Positions 9,849 through 18,727 of a DNA stretch of 64,000 nucleotides are shown piece by piece (the stretch's first letter is position 1; each line of letters opens with the position of its first letter). A program made the position numbers and the translations under genes. Under the pieces are notes generated by a model, which was given only the letters and a program-made list of their open reading frames with translations, ran no database searches and had not been told where the DNA came from. The DNA is taken from NCBI RefSeq assembly GCF_000344805.1, contig NC_020453.1, positions 2,480,001-2,544,000 on the forward strand, written 5' to 3'. The stretch is from Bradyrhizobium oligotrophicum S58 (GTDB lineage Bacteria > Pseudomonadota > Alphaproteobacteria > Rhizobiales > Xanthobacteraceae).

Positions 9849-10808
9849 TCAAATCAACTGCTTTTCCGCGAACGTCGCGCGGATCACCTGATCGTCGAGC
9901 ACACCGCAGTTGCGCAAGAACGTCACGACCTTGTCGACGATCGGATTGACGTTGCGATAGGTCGCGAGATCCTGTTCGAGATGGGTGGCGGCAATGACGG
10001 TCTCGATCTCGGCCGCGCTGAGCCCGATGGTTGCGAGGATCTTCATGTCGAACTGCTTCTGCAGCGACAAATTCAGATAGTCGCCAAGGAAGTCCGGCAG
10101 GATGACGCCAATGGCACGGCGCTGATCGGTGGTCAGGACGCTCCACAGATGTCTGAGCACGTCGGCAAAGATCAGGCAGTGACGGACCTCGTCGACCATG
10201 TGGTCGCTGTTGACGGCGTGAAAGGTCTCGTTGAGCCCTTCCTCACGGTGCACGTCGATCAGCTCCTTGGTGACGGAGTTCTCGGCGATGCAGACGGCGA
10301 TCGTCCTGAGCGCGGGATGCAGCTCAGCCGGCAGCTTCACGAGGGCATTGGCGATCGCCTGCTCGATCGCGAGCGTCGGCGGCAGAGTCAGCGGATCGAC
10401 CCCCGTCAGTCGTCGAACCTGCTCCATGAAGTCGATCGCAACGTAGGCGTGATAGCCCTCATCGATGAGCACGGTAAGCACGTCGGCGCGCAGATCGGCC
10501 GGGAATGGCCATGGCAGCCGATCGTTCGCGATTGCAAGCGCGACCTCGTTGACCACCCTGGTCTCCACGAAGGCGATGTCGTTGAGAAACTTGTAGAGGG
10601 ACTGCAGCAGCACGCGCTGGCGCGCGTCGTGACCCTTGGCGGTGACCAGGGCATGCAGCGCAATCGGTTGGCGTGCAATTGGATAGAAATGCTCATCCGG
10701 GCTCCAGCCGCGCAACACGCGCCGGGGCCGTGACCTGATCGACGACGATTTTTCCCAATGAGCCTGGCGCCTCGACGAGGCGGGCGGCGTGTCGACGTTG
10801 ATGCCCAT
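9849..10808 (-). CDS. AurF/CmlI-family diiron N-oxygenase
   Basis: 319 residues. The protein has the spaced ligand set of AurF-type nonheme diiron oxygenases: Glu in FVETRVV, ExxH in DEGYHAYV, Glu in CIAENSVTKE, and HxxxExxH in DHMVDEVRH. Known relatives oxidise amines to hydroxylamine, nitroso or nitro groups. Here it would act on a free or carrier-bound amino group of the peptide building blocks. A GAGGA lies six bases before the ATG. The gene sits 73 bases upstream of the synthetase genes on the same strand and is probably cotranscribed with them. The substrate cannot be read from sequence. A ferritin-like fold with another oxidative chemistry is the alternative. Confidence 0.9.
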   Translation of the reverse strand: MGINVDTPPASSRRQAHWEKSSSIRSRPRRVLRGWSPDEHFYPIARQPIALHALVTAKGHDARQRVLLQSLYKFLNDIAFVETRVVNEVALAIANDRLPWPFPADLRADVLTVLIDEGYHAYVAIDFMEQVRRLTGVDPLTLPPTLAIEQAIANALVKLPAELHPALRTIAVCIAENSVTKELIDVHREEGLNETFHAVNSDHMVDEVRHCLIFADVLRHLWSVLTTDQRRAIGVILPDFLGDYLNLSLQKQFDMKILATIGLSAAEIETVIAATHLEQDLATYRNVNPIVDKVVTFLRNCGVLDDQVIRATFAEKQLI

Positions 10809-11256
10809 CCGCAGTCCTCTTTGTCCTCGAACCGTTGTCGTCGAACCGCTTCGGTGATTGGCTTGGCGTGGTCTGTGGCGAGAGCGATGCGAATTTATAT
10901 CCAGGACGTCAAAGCCGCTGTGACGTCAGCGATCCGAAACGGCCGCTCAACTCTCCGTCCAATAGGATGACGCCTCGACAATTCCCAATTCAACAAAGAC
11001 GACAATCAGCAAGAACGAACGACACGCTAACGAGTGATACACTGACGATGCGTCGTCGATCGAAAATCGATTCACGAGACAGATCGACGAAAATTGTTAT
11101 CGAGCACCAAGTCATTCTGGCACTGCGCTACCCCGGGATTGGATGACCTGGCGCTACGCAACTTGACGCGACACCGCGAGATGATTGAACGACATTCTCG
11201 CGTAGAGGGCATAATGATAGCAACTCAAGAATCAATATATGCGGCCCTGATTGACG
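10809..11256. other. 448-bp AT-richer intergenic stretch between asnB-like and N-oxygenase genes
   Basis: No convincing gene is seen. The short frames on both strands lack ribosome sites and similarity. The stretch is clearly richer in A and T than its flanks. It could hold a promoter for the N-oxygenase and synthetase genes, separate from that of the asparagine-synthetase-like gene. I could not define -35/-10 boxes with confidence. Confidence 0.5.
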
Positions 11257-13215
11257 TCAACCGAAAGCTATCAACCCACGGTCGTCCATCGCGTACAATT
11301 CACCTGAACTCTTCAAACTTGAACTGTTGGACGAACTCATTCTGAAAAGATCGTGGATAACGCACAGGCTCGCGATTTCCATGAGCAACGGCTCGTGACG
11401 CAGCCGCTCGTCATCACGCATCGATGCCAGTCGATCGGTCAGGCGGATCACCTTGGCCGGATCGAAGAACGGCATCGACGCCAGGGCCGAGCCATGCAGG
11501 ACGTCGCGGATCATGGCGCCGAACGGATGCTTGGGATCGGTGGCGCTCGGCGGTGCGACGAATGGATGCTTCTGGCGTTCCACGACGTCGTCCGGCAACA
11601 GCGGACGCATCGCCTCGCGCAGGGCATATTTTTCAAGGCCGTCGCGAATCTTCATGTGGCCCGGCATCCGCCACGCGGTTTCGACCACCTTGTGGTCGAG
11701 GAAGGGCAGCCGCGCTTCGACGGAATGCGCCATCTCCATGCGATCGCCAAGCGTGACCAGCACATAGTTCGGCAAGGTGGTCTTGAGCATCAGCGCGAGC
11801 CCGAGATCGACGGTGCCCAGTGCAGGAAAGTTCAGCGGCTCCATATAGTTCAGCATGGCCCGGAGCGGTCGCTCGGCAGACCACGAGGCGCGCAGGTCGT
11901 CGCGGAACAGTTCGGAGATGCCGAGAAGGTGAGCCATCTGATGGCGCAGCCATGTCGGGACCGTCCCGAACGCCTGCGCGACCAGCGGCAGGTCCTCCGC
12001 GGTGGCGTGCTTCGGTGTCACCGCATAGGTCGCGCTGTCGCGGCTCGCGACCAGCGCTTGCATCGCAGCGCCTCCGCCGAGCGCATCCACACGCGAGGGT
12101 GCATAGCCGGCGAAGATCTCGTCGGCGCCTTCGCCGGTCAGTACGACCTTGTAGCCGGCCTCGCGCACGGCCTTGCTGAGAATGAATTTTGCAGTGCCGT
12201 GCGGATTGAAGCAGGCGACCTCGCTGTGCCAGAGCGAGGCGGCGAAGTTGTCGGCCAGCGCGGCGCCGCTCACCGGCACCTGGTGGAAGCAGGCGCCAAG
12301 CCGGTCAGCGAATGCTTGCGCGCGCGAACTCTCATCATAGGCGGCATCGTCGTAGGCGATCGTGAACGCATCGGGCGCCCGGTTCGCAGCACCGGCCGCG
12401 AGCGCCAGGACCGACATCGAATCGATCCCGCCACTGAGATAAGAGGCGACGGGAACGTCGGCGCGTAGCCGCCACCGCGTCGCCCGTGACATTTGATCTC
12501 GTACCTCGTCGAGCGTGGTACGCTCGTCGGTCATCGGTGATGCGGCCGATGCGAACGGGTCGTGCCAGTAGCGCCGGACGCTGACACCGTGCCGGGTGGC
12601 TGAGAGGTAGCAGCCCGGAGGGACCTGCCGAATTCCGGCAAACAGGGTCCCGTCCTGCAGGGCATGGGCCGCGTCGAGATAGCCATCGACATTCCACTGC
12701 GGCCGAAGCCCGAGCGCCAGCAGGGCCTTTATCTCTGAAGCGAGCAGGAGGCGGCCGGAATCGACCGCATAGAACAGGGGCTTGATGCCGAAACGGTCGC
12801 GCGCCGCAAGCAGGCGGCCGGCATTGGCATCCCACAGGATGAAGGCGAACTCGCCATTGAGGTCGTCGAAGCAGCGCTCGCCGGCTTCGGCATAGAGCCA
12901 CAATGCGATCTCGCTGTCGGAGCGCGACCTGAACCGGGCGCCGCGGCTCGTGAGCTCGTTGCGGATGCGCTCATAGTCGTAGAACTCGCCATTGACGACG
13001 AGATGGAGCCGATCGTTTGGATGATGCAGTGGCTGCTCGCCGGTGGCGAGATCGATGATGCTCAGCCGCGTGTGGCCGAGCGCGACGCGCGAATCATCAG
13101 ATATCCACAGACCCGTTCCGTCTGGTCCCCGATGATGCAGCGTACCGATCGCCCGATTGATGGCCGAGCGATCGATTGGCGTATCCCAGCACCAGAGCCC
13201 GACCAGTCCGCACAT
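11257..13215 (-). CDS. AsnB-type glutamine-hydrolysing asparagine synthetase/amidotransferase
   Basis: 652 residues. The protein begins MCGLVGLW, so Cys2 is the N-terminal nucleophile of a class II glutaminase domain (about 1-210). The C-terminal synthase domain (about 230-600) has the pyrophosphatase-type SYLSGGIDS motif. The reaction is ATP-dependent transfer of glutamine nitrogen to a carboxylate. In peptide clusters such enzymes amidate a precursor or the product, or close a ring. A dedicated rather than housekeeping role is inferred from the position between a membrane peptide (six bases upstream) and the N-oxygenase/NRPS genes. The last 25 or so residues are Ser-rich and unlike the family core. 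Confidence 0.93.
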   Translation of the reverse strand: MCGLVGLWCWDTPIDRSAINRAIGTLHHRGPDGTGLWISDDSRVALGHTRLSIIDLATGEQPLHHPNDRLHLVVNGEFYDYERIRNELTSRGARFRSRSDSEIALWLYAEAGERCFDDLNGEFAFILWDANAGRLLAARDRFGIKPLFYAVDSGRLLLASEIKALLALGLRPQWNVDGYLDAAHALQDGTLFAGIRQVPPGCYLSATRHGVSVRRYWHDPFASAASPMTDERTTLDEVRDQMSRATRWRLRADVPVASYLSGGIDSMSVLALAAGAANRAPDAFTIAYDDAAYDESSRAQAFADRLGACFHQVPVSGAALADNFAASLWHSEVACFNPHGTAKFILSKAVREAGYKVVLTGEGADEIFAGYAPSRVDALGGGAAMQALVASRDSATYAVTPKHATAEDLPLVAQAFGTVPTWLRHQMAHLLGISELFRDDLRASWSAERPLRAMLNYMEPLNFPALGTVDLGLALMLKTTLPNYVLVTLGDRMEMAHSVEARLPFLDHKVVETAWRMPGHMKIRDGLEKYALREAMRPLLPDDVVERQKHPFVAPPSATDPKHPFGAMIRDVLHGSALASMPFFDPAKVIRLTDRLASMRDDERLRHEPLLMEIASLCVIHDLFRMSSSNSSSLKSSGELYAMDDRGLIAFG

Positions 13216-13221
13216 TGTGAG

Positions 13222-13404
13222 TCAACTTGTCTTCTGCGGCGGGCGGTTGGGTTCGCTGAACACGACGAGCAGGAGAAGAACGACGAAGGGTGTGAGAACG
13301 AGTGACAAGACGAACATGACCCATGGCCCGGGGCGGGTGTGACGGGCGAGAAATCCGACAAACAAACACAGAAGAATATAAAACGCGATGAAGATCACCG
13401 GCAT
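13222..13404 (-). CDS. 60-residue two-helix membrane peptide
   Basis: Two hydrophobic segments (residues about 2-18 and 27-47) are joined by a short basic loop (RHTRPGPW), and the C-terminus is polar (PNRPPQKTS). No family is recognised. The stop lies six bases before the ATG of the AsnB-like gene, so the two are probably translated together. A weak purine stretch (GAGAG) precedes the start. Its membrane topology and place at the head of the biosynthetic operon would suit an immunity, transport-helper or assembly-anchoring peptide, but nothing in the sequence proves this. Confidence 0.6.
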   Translation of the reverse strand: MPVIFIAFYILLCLFVGFLARHTRPGPWVMFVLSLVLTPFVVLLLLVVFSEPNRPPQKTS

Positions 13405-13791
13405 GTTCTGCTCTCGCGTGAAGTCATCATGTCAGAAAATCATTACGTCAGAAGGTCATCACGTCAGAAGGTCATCATGCCAGAAGGTCGTCATGCTCGT
13501 GTGAACTGAGCCGATCGGCAAGTTGACGCATCATGTGTAGCATGAGGTCCGATTGATTGACAATAATTCGACGGCTACCTACAGTCGAGTTCAGGCAGAG
13601 TCCATGCCGAACAGAATGAAGGCTCGATCGGCCGCAAGTTCGTATTCCGGCGCTTCCGTTTGTCATTACCCCGCGTGTTTCGACGGTCGTCGCCATGGCG
13701 GCCGTCGGTTATCGTCTTGGCTGTCAGTCCCGCGCATGCGCATCGTCATCCGTGCGCCGGAAGGCAACAGATATTTGGTGCGAGGCTGGGC
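13405..13791. promoter_or_regulatory. Divergent intergenic region of the NRPS cluster
   Basis: The region separates the minus-strand biosynthetic genes from the plus-strand aminomutase/exporter genes. It contains a 16-bp tandem repeat (listed separately) and must hold promoters for both directions. No clear -35/-10 pair could be fixed by eye. Confidence 0.6.
13423..13502. repeat. 16-bp tandem repeat, five units
   Basis: Units at 13423, 13439, 13455, 13471 and 13487 are variants of GTCATCAYGTCAGAAG. Units 1-4 agree at 12 or more of 16 positions and the fifth is degenerate. There is no spacer, so this is not a CRISPR array. Reiterated half-sites in a divergent promoter could be an array of regulator sites or simply a slippage-prone microsatellite. 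Confidence 0.9.
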
Positions 13792-15108
13792 GTGGCGAGA
13801 AAGACCCTCAAGCTGTACGGGCTGCAGCACCTCGACATCTTGCGTCACTACCGGGATATCTCGGACCGAGCCCTGCATGAATTCTCGGTGGTCGGAAAGG
13901 TGCTGCCGTTCCGGGTCAACAATTACGTTCTCGATGAGCTGATCGACTGGAGCCGGCCGGATGAGGATCCGTTCTACCGGCTGACGATGCTGGACCGGCG
14001 AATGCTCGCGACGTCCGATTTCGACGCCGTCGAGCGTGCGATGCGTAACGGCGCCGGCGCCACGCTGGCTGACGTCGCGGCCGCGATCCGTCGGCGTCTC
14101 AATCCGCATCCCGCCAATCAGATGACGACCAACGTTCCGCTGTTGAACGGTAGCGGGGTGTCGGGCCTGCAGCACAAATACGCCGAGACCTGCCTCGTGT
14201 TCCCGTCGAGCGGTCAGACCTGCGCGGCCTATTGCTCATTCTGTTTCCGCTGGCCGCAATTCGTCGGCGATCGCAGCCTGCGGATGGCGACCGATGAGAG
14301 CCAGCGATTCGTCTCCTACCTCCGGGAGCACAAGGACGTCACCGATGTGCTGCTGACCGGCGGCGATCCGTTGATCATGCGCGCCTCGGTGCTGCGACGC
14401 TATGTCGAGCCGCTGCTCGGGCCCGAGACCGCCCATGTCACGACGATTCGCATCGGCACCAAGATGCTGGGCTTCTGGCCGTACCGGTTCACGACCGACG
14501 ACGATGCCGATGATCTGATTCGTTTGCTCGAGGAGGTCGTCCAGTCGGGCCGGCATCTGGCGATCATGATGCATATCAGCCACCCCCGCGAGCTGGAAAC
14601 ACCGGCGGCCCGCGACGCCATCCGACGGCTGCTGGCGATCGGGGCCGTGCTGCGCAGCCAGTCACCGGTGGTTCGCGGGGTCAACGACGACACCCAAACA
14701 TGGCGCGAGCTGTGGACCAGCGAGGTTCGGCAGGGAATCTTTCCGTACTACATGTTCGTCCTGCGCGACACCGGACCGCGGGCCTTCTTCGAAGTGCCAT
14801 TGTCGCGCGCACTCGACATCTATCGCGGCGCCGTCAGTCAGGTGTCGGGGCTGGCGCGGTCGGCGCGCGGTCCGATCATGTCGACCGACATGGGCAAGAT
14901 CTCCGTCGACGGCGTGGCCGATTTCGGAGGTACGCGGACATTCGTTCTCAGCTACGTCCAGGCGCGGGATGCCGAGTGGGTCAAGCGTCCCTTCTTCGCC
15001 CGCTACGACGATACTGCGACCTGGGTCGACGGCCTGCAGCCGCTGACGGCCTCCGATCGCATGTTTCTGTCGCGTCCTGAGCCGCGGCTGGCAAGGGCTC
15101 ACCATTGA
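13792..15108 (+). CDS. KamA-family radical SAM amino acid 2,3-aminomutase
   Basis: The radical SAM cluster motif CxxxCxxC (CAAYCSFC) is at residues about 144-151, followed by LLTGGDPL and VLLTGGDP-type SAM-binding strands. A C-terminal MGKISVDG segment has the lysine expected to hold PLP. Family members move an alpha-amino group to the beta position of lysine, glutamate or arginine. The frame stays open upstream to 13660, but that N-terminus looks non-coding (Arg/Pro/His-rich). The GTG at 13792 has GAGG six bases upstream and leaves a 438-residue protein of normal length. It is transcribed with the exporter downstream, so it probably supplies a beta-amino acid to the synthetases. Confidence 0.88.
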   Translation: MARKTLKLYGLQHLDILRHYRDISDRALHEFSVVGKVLPFRVNNYVLDELIDWSRPDEDPFYRLTMLDRRMLATSDFDAVERAMRNGAGATLADVAAAIRRRLNPHPANQMTTNVPLLNGSGVSGLQHKYAETCLVFPSSGQTCAAYCSFCFRWPQFVGDRSLRMATDESQRFVSYLREHKDVTDVLLTGGDPLIMRASVLRRYVEPLLGPETAHVTTIRIGTKMLGFWPYRFTTDDDADDLIRLLEEVVQSGRHLAIMMHISHPRELETPAARDAIRRLLAIGAVLRSQSPVVRGVNDDTQTWRELWTSEVRQGIFPYYMFVLRDTGPRAFFEVPLSRALDIYRGAVSQVSGLARSARGPIMSTDMGKISVDGVADFGGTRTFVLSYVQARDAEWVKRPFFARYDDTATWVDGLQPLTASDRMFLSRPEPRLARAHH

Positions 15109-15125
15109 CCTCGTGATGCGTGCAC

Positions 15126-15130
15126 AGGAG
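15126..15130 (+). promoter_or_regulatory. Ribosome binding site AGGAG setting the exporter start
   Basis: AGGAG ends ten bases before the ATG at 15141. The frame also offers a GTG at 15120, but that lies before this site. The ATG is therefore preferred. Confidence 0.7.
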
Positions 15131-15140
15131 TTGCTCCCGT

Positions 15141-16781
15141 ATGGGGCCGATACCGAGCTACACCGCACTGATCCGTGAGAAGTCCGATGCTCGGCGCGAG
15201 GCGGTCAGTCTCATCGGCATGACGGCGCTGTCCGGCGTCGCGATGGGCGCCTCGATGGCGGTGGTCAATGCGGTGGTCGGCCAGGGCGAGGGGGGCGCGA
15301 CGTTCCCCAACCTTCTTCTGTTCGCCTTGCTCGCGACGATCTTCCTCTGGTCACGGAACTACGCGCTGTCGCGCACGGCAATCATCGTCCAGGCGATGCT
15401 GACCCGGATCCGCGAGAGCATCGTGCGGAAGCTGCGCGACGTCGACCTGCAGGCGATCGAGGCGATCGACCGGGAGCGGCTGATCAAGACGTTGTCGCAT
15501 GATTGCTTCGTGATCTCCGAGGCCAGCGAGTCGATCGTCATCGGCGCGTCCTCGGCGGTCATGCTGCTGTTCTCGGCCTTCTATGTCGCGACGCTGTCGC
15601 TGTTCGCGTTCATCCTGCTGTGCGGGCTGGTCTGTGCGGCCATCTTCCATTACCGGCGCAGTCAGCGGTCGAGCCGGGCGATCCTCGACGCCGCGAGCGA
15701 AAGCGAGAACCGGCTGTTCGAAAGCATCCGCCATCTGGTGTATGGATTTCGTGAGGTCAAGATTGCGCCGGAGAAGGGCAATGACCTGCTCGACAACTAC
15801 ATTCTGGACTATGGAACGCAAGCGGAGGCGCTGCGCATCCAGTCGCAGCGCCAGTTTCTGAAGGGGCTGGCATCGAGCCAGACCTTCTTTTATGTGCTGC
15901 TGGCGTCCATCATCTTCATCCTCCCGCAATATCAGGTCGACCGGCTGATCATCCAGAAGATCACCTACATCATCCTGTTCATCGCGGGGCCGATGGAGGT
16001 GTTCGTGCGGGCGCTGCCTGCCGCGATCAAGGCCAACGCAGCCGCCGAGCATATCTGGTCGGTCGAGGCGTGGCTCGAAGGGGCGGACCGGGATGCCCCG
16101 GCGGCGGCGCTCGCGCACGATCTACAGTTCCAATCGATCGGCTTGCGCGAGCTGACGTTCCAGCATGGCGAGGCCGAGGCGGGGCAGGGCTTCCGGGTCG
16201 GTCCGATCGAGCTGTCGCTGCGGCCCGGTGAGATCGTCTTCATTGCCGGCGGCAACGGCAGCGGAAAATCCACGCTGCTGTTGCTGCTGCTGGGGCTCTA
16301 TCGCCCGCTCGGCGGCCAGTTGCTGTGGAACGGCGCGGCGGTGCGGCCGCACAACGCCGCGCGGTATCGACAGCTGTTCTCGGTCGTGTTCGCCGATTTT
16401 CACCTGTTCGACCGGCTGTACGGCCTGCGCGCCACCGATCCCGGACGGGTCAACGAACTGCTGCACCGGTTCGGACTGGATCGGAAGGTCAAGTTCGTCG
16501 ATGGTGCGTTCTCGACGCTCGACCTCTCGACCGGGCAGCGCAAGCGGCTCGCCATGATCGGCGCCCTGCTCGAGGAAAAGCCGATCATGGTGTTCGACGA
16601 GTGGGCTGCCGACCAGGATGTGACGTCCCGGGAATATTACTACACGAAGCTGCTGCCGGAGCTGAAGGCGCAGGGCAAGACGATCGTGGCGGTGACGCAT
16701 GACGACCGCTATTATGGCGTCGCGGATCGGGTGATCTACATGGAGCAGGGCAGCATCCGCTCGCAGGAGGCGCGGGTATGA
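15141..16781 (+). CDS. Cyclic-peptide ABC exporter (SyrD/PvdE type), fused membrane and ATPase domains
   Basis: 546 residues. About six membrane spans lie in residues 20-310. A nucleotide-binding domain follows, with Walker A GGNGSGKST near 368, a signature-like LSTGQRKRL, Walker B IMVFDEWAADQD and a switch His in VTHDD. In pseudomonads this half-transporter family moves syringomycin or pyoverdine precursors to the periplasm as a homodimer. Its place beside an NRPS cluster fits export of the peptide made here. It overlaps the SPFH gene downstream by ATGA. Confidence 0.92.
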   Translation: MGPIPSYTALIREKSDARREAVSLIGMTALSGVAMGASMAVVNAVVGQGEGGATFPNLLLFALLATIFLWSRNYALSRTAIIVQAMLTRIRESIVRKLRDVDLQAIEAIDRERLIKTLSHDCFVISEASESIVIGASSAVMLLFSAFYVATLSLFAFILLCGLVCAAIFHYRRSQRSSRAILDAASESENRLFESIRHLVYGFREVKIAPEKGNDLLDNYILDYGTQAEALRIQSQRQFLKGLASSQTFFYVLLASIIFILPQYQVDRLIIQKITYIILFIAGPMEVFVRALPAAIKANAAAEHIWSVEAWLEGADRDAPAAALAHDLQFQSIGLRELTFQHGEAEAGQGFRVGPIELSLRPGEIVFIAGGNGSGKSTLLLLLLGLYRPLGGQLLWNGAAVRPHNAARYRQLFSVVFADFHLFDRLYGLRATDPGRVNELLHRFGLDRKVKFVDGAFSTLDLSTGQRKRLAMIGALLEEKPIMVFDEWAADQDVTSREYYYTKLLPELKAQGKTIVAVTHDDRYYGVADRVIYMEQGSIRSQEARV

Positions 16782-18079
16782 AACACGTCTCGATGCCGGA
16801 TCTGCACATGGGCGGTGGTAAGCAGCTGCGCTCCAGGATCAGGACGGTCCTGCTGGTGATGCTCGCCATCCTGAGCTTTCTGGTTCTTTATTCCTGGTGG
16901 CACATCTTCATCGTCATTCCGCCCGGCTACGCCGGCGTCAGATATTCGCTGTTTTTCGGGGGGACCAGCGACAACGTCGTCTATGGCGAGGGCCTGCATC
17001 TGCAATGGCCGTGGAATTCGGTCCGCATCTACGACGTCAGGCTGCTTTCGCGCAGCTACAAGGTCGAGGCGCTCAGCCAGGGCGGATTGACGATCTCGGT
17101 CGATGTGACCGTGTTCGCCAGGCCGATGCCGGGCATGCTCACGGAGCTCAATCGCCAGCTTGGTCCCGATTATCTGGAGAAAATCATCGAACCGGCGATC
17201 AGTGGCGGCGTGCGCGACGTCGTCGGCAAGATCACCGGCGATCAGCTGTACCTGCTCTCCAACCAGGAGCTGGAAAGTCGGGTTCTGAAAGAGGCCGTCA
17301 GCGAGTTTCCCATCGATCTCGTGCATCTCGCCAAGGTGATCATTCGGCGTGTCGAGTTGCCGCAGCAGATCAACGAGGCGATCGACCACAAGCTCGCGGA
17401 GGAGCAACGCGCTCAGGCCTATACATATATCCTGCAATCCGTAGAGGGTGAGGCTGCGCGCAGGCGCATCGAAGCAGCAGGCATTCGCGACTTCCAGACG
17501 ATCGTCGGCTCTAGCCTGACGCCGGCTCTGCTGACGTGGCACGGTATCGAGGCGACGCTGCAACTCGCCAAATCGAGCAACGCAAAGGTCGTCATCGTCG
17601 GTAACTCATCGAAGGATCTGCCGCTCATTCTCGGCAGCGATCTGTTCAAGACCAGCGAGGCGCTGTCCGGCGAGAAGTCGGAGGCGACGAGCGCGGCCGC
17701 GCAAGCGAAGCCGGTCGAGCCAGCGCAGGCAGCCGCGCCATCGCAGCCTGCTGCACCTGTGCGGCCCGCGGCGTCGCCGCCGCCCTCGCCGCCGCAGCCG
17801 CCTCCGCCGCCGGCGCCTCCGCAGCCGGTCTCGCCGTTGCAACCGGCATCGCCAGCACAGCCCGCGGCGCCTCCGCCGCCGACGTCGCAGACGCTGCTGT
17901 TTCCGCTGACACAGCCGCCAGCCGCTCCTGGGCGTCAGCCGGGCGGCGCGCGAACGCAGGCCGGCCGTGGGCAACCGCCGTCGCCCTGGAACGCGCCGCC
18001 GCGTCCGACGGTGCTGCCACCGGTCCCGTTTGGACTGCCCATTCTCCGAGACCCGCTAGGGGCTGATCAGGGTCGATAG
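16778..18079 (+). CDS. SPFH/band 7 (prohibitin-like) membrane protein with Pro/Ala-rich tail
   Basis: 433 residues. One N-terminal transmembrane helix (about 20-45) precedes a band 7 domain (about 50-260, beginning VIPPGYAGVRYS) and a low-complexity tail of proline, alanine and glutamine (about 290-420). SPFH proteins oligomerise into membrane rings or scaffold microdomains. Coupling by ATGA to the peptide exporter suggests it organises the exporter or the biosynthetic machinery at the membrane, or protects it. This pairing is unusual and the role is inferred. The tail is coded by very GC-rich repetitive DNA. Confidence 0.87.
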   Translation: MKHVSMPDLHMGGGKQLRSRIRTVLLVMLAILSFLVLYSWWHIFIVIPPGYAGVRYSLFFGGTSDNVVYGEGLHLQWPWNSVRIYDVRLLSRSYKVEALSQGGLTISVDVTVFARPMPGMLTELNRQLGPDYLEKIIEPAISGGVRDVVGKITGDQLYLLSNQELESRVLKEAVSEFPIDLVHLAKVIIRRVELPQQINEAIDHKLAEEQRAQAYTYILQSVEGEAARRRIEAAGIRDFQTIVGSSLTPALLTWHGIEATLQLAKSSNAKVVIVGNSSKDLPLILGSDLFKTSEALSGEKSEATSAAAQAKPVEPAQAAAPSQPAAPVRPAASPPPSPPQPPPPPAPPQPVSPLQPASPAQPAAPPPPTSQTLLFPLTQPPAAPGRQPGGARTQAGRGQPPSPWNAPPRPTVLPPVPFGLPILRDPLGADQGR

Positions 18080-18172
18080 AGCCGCACGACGTCGCGGGTT
18101 ATCCCCTCCCTTGCGGTTCGCGCGGAGTTCGAACGCGATCTGGCAAAGACGGGCAGTCGTGCAGAGCTGTGA

Positions 18173-18660
18173 TGTCAGGCGCTGGTGGCGATGCGCCTGC
18201 TCGACGTTTCCGAAGCGCGCCAGCTTGCGCAGCAGGGGAGCATTTCCGGCGCGATGATCGGCGGCACCCTGTTCGGCTGCGGCATGATCCTGGCGCGCGG
18301 CTGCGCCAGCCGCCTGCTGGTGCTCTCGGCCAACGGCAATCTGCGGGCGCTGCTGTCGGCCTGATCTTCGCAGTGACGGCGCAGTCCACCTATCACGGGC
18401 TGCTCTCACCGCTGCGTGAGTGGCTCACCAATCTCTGGCTCGTTGATGGCGGCCCGTTGCGCGACATCATGAGCTTGTTCGGCGGCGGCACGCCCGAGAA
18501 GCTCGGCTTTGGCATGCTGTGGTTCCTGGCCGTGCTCGCCGCGGTGTCGAAGTTTCAGGTCGGACCGAAGGTCCTGCGCTCGGCGGCAGGACGGCAGGAC
18601 ATCCGCCACTATGCTGGCGGCATGAACGGCTGGCAGACGCGCGGCGGTTCGGTCGCGTAG
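18173..18660 (+). pseudogene. Broken YeeE/YedE-family (sulfur transport) gene
   Basis: One frame (from 18173) reads GSISGAMIGGTLFGCGMIL then ARGCASRLLVLSANG, a typical YeeE/YedE core with its conserved Cys. It stops at about 18362, just after RALLS. The neighbouring frame continues with GLIFAVTAQSTYHGLLSPL to 18660. Inserting one G in the run near 18356-18360 would join them (ALLS-GLIF). The N-terminal membrane helices are also missing. This is probably a remnant: a 5' truncation plus a one-base deletion. A sequencing error at the G run would only cure the second defect. Confidence 0.75.
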
Positions 18661-18727
18661 GCGGCCGGTCAGACCCGGTCAAAACTGACCTGGCCTGACG
18701 GACCACATTGGTGTCTGACTGCGGTCG

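Noticed and set aside
10835..11345. Short plus-strand frames in the 448-bp gap
   Set aside because: No ribosome sites, no family likeness, and one overlaps the end of the AsnB-like gene.
13423..13502. Possible CRISPR array
   Set aside because: The 16-base units are directly adjacent with no spacers, and no cas genes are present.
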